Source: Planktothricoides sp. SR001 (GTDB taxonomy: Bacteria; Cyanobacteriota; Cyanobacteriia; Cyanobacteriales; Laspinemataceae). Taken from it: DNA of 43,496 nt. The position numbers were made by a program, and so were the translations under genes. The DNA is taken from contig NZ_LIUQ01000054.1 of assembly GCF_001276715.1 (NCBI RefSeq), positions 241 through 43,736 of the forward strand, in the 5' to 3' direction. Within the stretch, counting starts at the first letter, position 1. Each line of letters begins with the position of its first letter. Shown in pieces: positions 41,193 through 43,496 of the stretch. The notes below the pieces were generated by a model. That model saw only the letters and a program-made list of their open reading frames with translations, had not been told where the DNA came from and did not search any database.

Positions 41193-43217
41193 ATGGGCAG
41201 ATTTAAGAGGATACAAGGGTCGCTGGCAACCAAATTGACCTTGGCAATGACTGGTTTGGTGATGGTGACAGTCGCCAGTGTTACTGGCATCTCTCTGCAC
41301 CAACAGCAACAAACCTTTAAGTTAGAGTTAGAACAACAAGCAAATATTTTGCTCAATACCCTGGAAGTGACGACCAGTAATGCTCTTTCCGTGGGAGATG
41401 CGGACTTTCTCAAAGAGATGATGCAGCAGCTTGGTGCGGATAATTTGTTGGTGGTCGGTCGCATCTATGACCAAGGGGGACGAGTGGTGGCTGATGCTCA
41501 CGATTTGGTTTTACTTCCTCAGACTCATCCGGATCCTTTTGGGGTGATGCTGCTTAATCGTCAGGGAACTATTTATCAGTGGCAGTCCGATCGCCTTTTG
41601 GCCGGAAAAGTGGTGGAAAATCAGCAACAGCGCTTAGGGGCTGTGAGTGTTGGTCTGTCAACTCAACCCCTGAATCAAAAAATGGCGGCAATCCGCGATC
41701 GCGGCATTTTTGTGGCCGCGATCGCCGCGAGTGCGGGTACGTTAATTTCACTATTATTCAGCCGTTCAATTACTGAACCCCTGCAAAAAATGAAGGCGGC
41801 AACCAAGCGAATTGCTGACGGCGATTTAGACTACAAAATTGAAATTAATACTCAAGATGAATTAGCGGTATTAGCTAATGCTTTTAATCGGATGACCAGC
41901 CAACTGCAAGAATTAATAGAAAGCTGGGAGAAACAAACCGAGTATCTCAGACAAAGTGAAAGTAAAAATCGGGCTTTGATCAATGCAATTCCCGATTTAA
42001 TGTTTCAATTTCATGCAGATGGCACTTTTATGGATTTTAAAGGGGGCAGAGGTGACACTATCCTGAAACCCGCTGGAGAATTTTTAAATAAAACTGTATA
42101 TGATGTCTTGCCCCCAGAAATTGCTAAACTTTATTTACATTATGTGAATAAAGCCGTAGAAAGCGATGGCCTACAAATTTTTGAGTATGAATGGTTTATT
42201 GAAGGACGTAGACGATATTTTGAAGCGCGATTAGTGGTGAGTGATGATGATGATGTGCTGGCGATTGTGCGGGATATTACGGACAGTAAATTAGCCCAGG
42301 TTGAGTTAGAACAAGCCAAAGAAGCAGCGGAAGCCGCCAACCAAGCAAAAAGTGCTTTTTTGGCTAGTATGAGTCACGAATTAAGAACTCCGTTAAATGC
42401 AATTATTGGCTATAGTCAGTTATTAGAAGAAGACGCCAAAGACTATGGCTATAGTGATTTTATTCCTGATTTACAACAAATTAAGCAATCTGGTCTGCAT
42501 TTGCTATCTTTAATTACGGATATTCTGGATATTTCTAAGATTGAATCCGGGGAAATGACTTTGCAATTACAAAAGTTTGATGTGGCGGCTTTGATTGAAG
42601 AGTTGACCATAACCATTCAACCAATGCTGGCAGAAAATAATAATACCTTGACCGTTGATTGTGCTAATCCTTTGGGCGTGATGATCGCCGATCGCACTAA
42701 GGTTAAACAGGTACTTTTAAATCTGCTTAGTAATGCCACCAAATTTACCCACGCCGGTCAAATTACTTTTACCGTAAGGCGATCGCCTTCAGGGGAAACA
42801 ATTAATAAACCTCCCGAAAAACTCCTAGATAATTTAAATAATTCTGTTCCCATCCAGGGGGATGATTTGCTCAGAAATACCGAAACTGAAACAACATCGG
42901 CAGCAACATATGAAACAACATCTGAACCGCCACATATCCCTAATCAAGAAGTCTCGGAAATCGTGATTTTTGCGATGAAAGATACCGGCATTGGCATGAC
43001 TCCAGAACATCTGCATAAAGTGTTTGACCCATTTACTCAAGCAGATAATTCCACCACCCGCAGATATGGCGGAACCGGACTAGGTTTATCGATCAGTCAA
43101 CGTTTTTGTCAGATGATGTCTGGAACCATTACCGTGGAAAGCGAGCTCAATGTTGGCTCCACTTTTACATTTACCATGCCTGCGGTAGTCCCAGATCCCA
43201 AAAAAAGCGATCGCTGA
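41193..43217 (+). CDS. Membrane sensor histidine kinase (HAMP-PAS-HisKA-HATPase)
   Basis: A 674-residue sensor kinase. Two transmembrane helices (about 12-32 and 172-192) enclose an extracytoplasmic domain of about 135 residues. HAMP (about 193-245) and a PAS domain (about 255-365; [16 protein letters not shown]) follow, then HisKA with [13 protein letters not shown] (His about 390) and HATPase with [15 protein letters not shown] (N-box), DTGIGM and GGTGLGLS. A Thr/Glu/Pro-rich insertion of about 60 residues lies between the N-box strand and the DTGIGM motif. There is no receiver domain and no response-regulator gene within the window. GTGAGG five bases before the ATG at 41193 supports the start. 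Confidence 0.93.
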   Translation: MGRFKRIQGSLATKLTLAMTGLVMVTVASVTGISLHQQQQTFKLELEQQANILLNTLEVTTSNALSVGDADFLKEMMQQLGADNLLVVGRIYDQGGRVVADAHDLVLLPQTHPDPFGVMLLNRQGTIYQWQSDRLLAGKVVENQQQRLGAVSVGLSTQPLNQKMAAIRDRGIFVAAIAASAGTLISLLFSRSITEPLQKMKAATKRIADGDLDYKIEINTQDELAVLANAFNRMTSQLQELIESWEKQTEYLRQSESKNRALINAIPDLMFQFHADGTFMDFKGGRGDTILKPAGEFLNKTVYDVLPPEIAKLYLHYVNKAVESDGLQIFEYEWFIEGRRRYFEARLVVSDDDDVLAIVRDITDSKLAQVELEQAKEAAEAANQAKSAFLASMSHELRTPLNAIIGYSQLLEEDAKDYGYSDFIPDLQQIKQSGLHLLSLITDILDISKIESGEMTLQLQKFDVAALIEELTITIQPMLAENNNTLTVDCANPLGVMIADRTKVKQVLLNLLSNATKFTHAGQITFTVRRSPSGETINKPPEKLLDNLNNSVPIQGDDLLRNTETETTSAATYETTSEPPHIPNQEVSEIVIFAMKDTGIGMTPEHLHKVFDPFTQADNSTTRRYGGTGLGLSISQRFCQMMSGTITVESELNVGSTFTFTMPAVVPDPKKSDR

Positions 43218-43243
43218 TATATAGTGGTTGGTTATTTGTTGTT

Positions 43244-43288
43244 GGGTAGGGATTCTTTGGGTAGGGATTCTTTGGGTAAGGATTCTTT
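43244..43288. repeat. Three 15-bp tandem units GGGTAGGGATTCTTT
   Basis: Two identical units and one with a single change (GGGTAAGG). They lie just after the kinase stop codon, beside a TTGTTGTTGGG short-repeat tract. Confidence 0.9.
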
Positions 43289-43299
43289 GGTTATTAGTT

Positions 43300-43440
43300 A
43301 TACCAATTTGAAAAATTATTGCTACAATTACGAGATAGTTCCCAGGCTGGAGCCTGGAATGGCCTTAGTAGGGGCGACAGAAAAGGCGGTGGTCGCCCCG
43401 CGCCTCTACTGCTGCATGAATTTTTGTAAATGGTATTATT
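43300..43440. repeat. MITE-like element of the TTATACC / ATTATTGCTACAATTA family
   Basis: TTATACCAATTTGAAAAATT and ATTATTGCTACAATTA at the left, palindromes CCAGGCTGGAGCCTGG and TAGGGGCGAC...GTCGCCCC in the middle, and AATGGTATTA at the right. It shares its left part with the repeats at 13.8 and 17.8 kb. The remaining bases to the window edge are repeat-like with no gene. Confidence 0.65.
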
Positions 43441-43496
43441 AGTTGTTGGTTGTTGCCCCCCTAGCCCCCCTTTGAAGCTAATCTTGTAGGGGTTTG

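Overview
The window reads as chromosomal DNA of a filamentous, probably oscillatorialean, cyanobacterium. Three things point there: the very frequent octamer GCGATCGC (HIP1) in genes and spacers; a tRNA-Leu(UAA) gene interrupted by a small group I intron in the anticodon; and typical cyanobacterial families (DUF760, CHASE2-GGDEF, VMAP-type HTH with NB-ARC, secreted pentapeptide-repeat protein). Spacers are crowded with palindromic, MITE-like elements and with TTGTTGGTTATT-type short repeats. The exact genus cannot be fixed from the sequence.

Layout. 1-9.4 kb: the 3' part of an RTX-type surface or secreted protein, two fragmentary hypothetical ORFs, SbcC nuclease subunit (minus strand), a small exported peptide and a CHASE2-GGDEF diguanylate cyclase. 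10-13.5 kb: a sensor hybrid histidine kinase whose output is a class III adenylate cyclase. 14-17.7 kb: an unusual protein with three TIR domains, one membrane segment and seven nearly identical WD40 repeats, bracketed by two direct copies of a repeat. 18-23 kb: a TpsB/FhaC-type outer-membrane transporter, trnL(UAA) with intron, DUF760 protein, J-domain protein and TrpA. 23.2-25.1 kb: a decayed copy of a small coiled-coil gene and a short STAND ATPase with a VMAP-M9-type HTH.

26.3-34.1 kb is the most interesting part: a co-directional accessory cluster. In order it holds a HEAT-repeat membrane protein, an extracytoplasmic-looking Cys/Thr-Asn protein, a two-helix membrane peptide, an FtsK/HerA-type ATPase, a small helical protein, a larger protein that carries the same helical module at its N-terminus fused to a toxin-like C-terminus, a MafI-like immunity protein, a second toxin-like protein with a restriction-endonuclease-like core, and a probable immunity protein. 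Cassette repeats and a leftover toxin tail lie between the toxin units. I read it as a candidate polymorphic-toxin delivery or defence system that uses an FtsK-like motor, analogous to but not recognisably the same as type VII secretion. The first two genes are separated only by a perfect 23-bp tandem duplication; removing one copy fuses them into one bitopic membrane protein.

34.3-36 kb: a hicBA toxin-antitoxin pair between two direct copies of one MITE (one with a second element nested in it), then the intact copy of the coiled-coil gene whose pseudogene lies at 23.3 kb. 36-43.5 kb returns to ordinary content: a membrane protein, a FetB-type permease, a pentapeptide-repeat protein, an alpha/beta hydrolase lacking the serine nucleophile, a YkvA/DUF1232 protein, a repeat-rich spacer with a nine-unit 11-bp array, and a HAMP-PAS histidine kinase. 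No CRISPR array and no intact transposase was seen.
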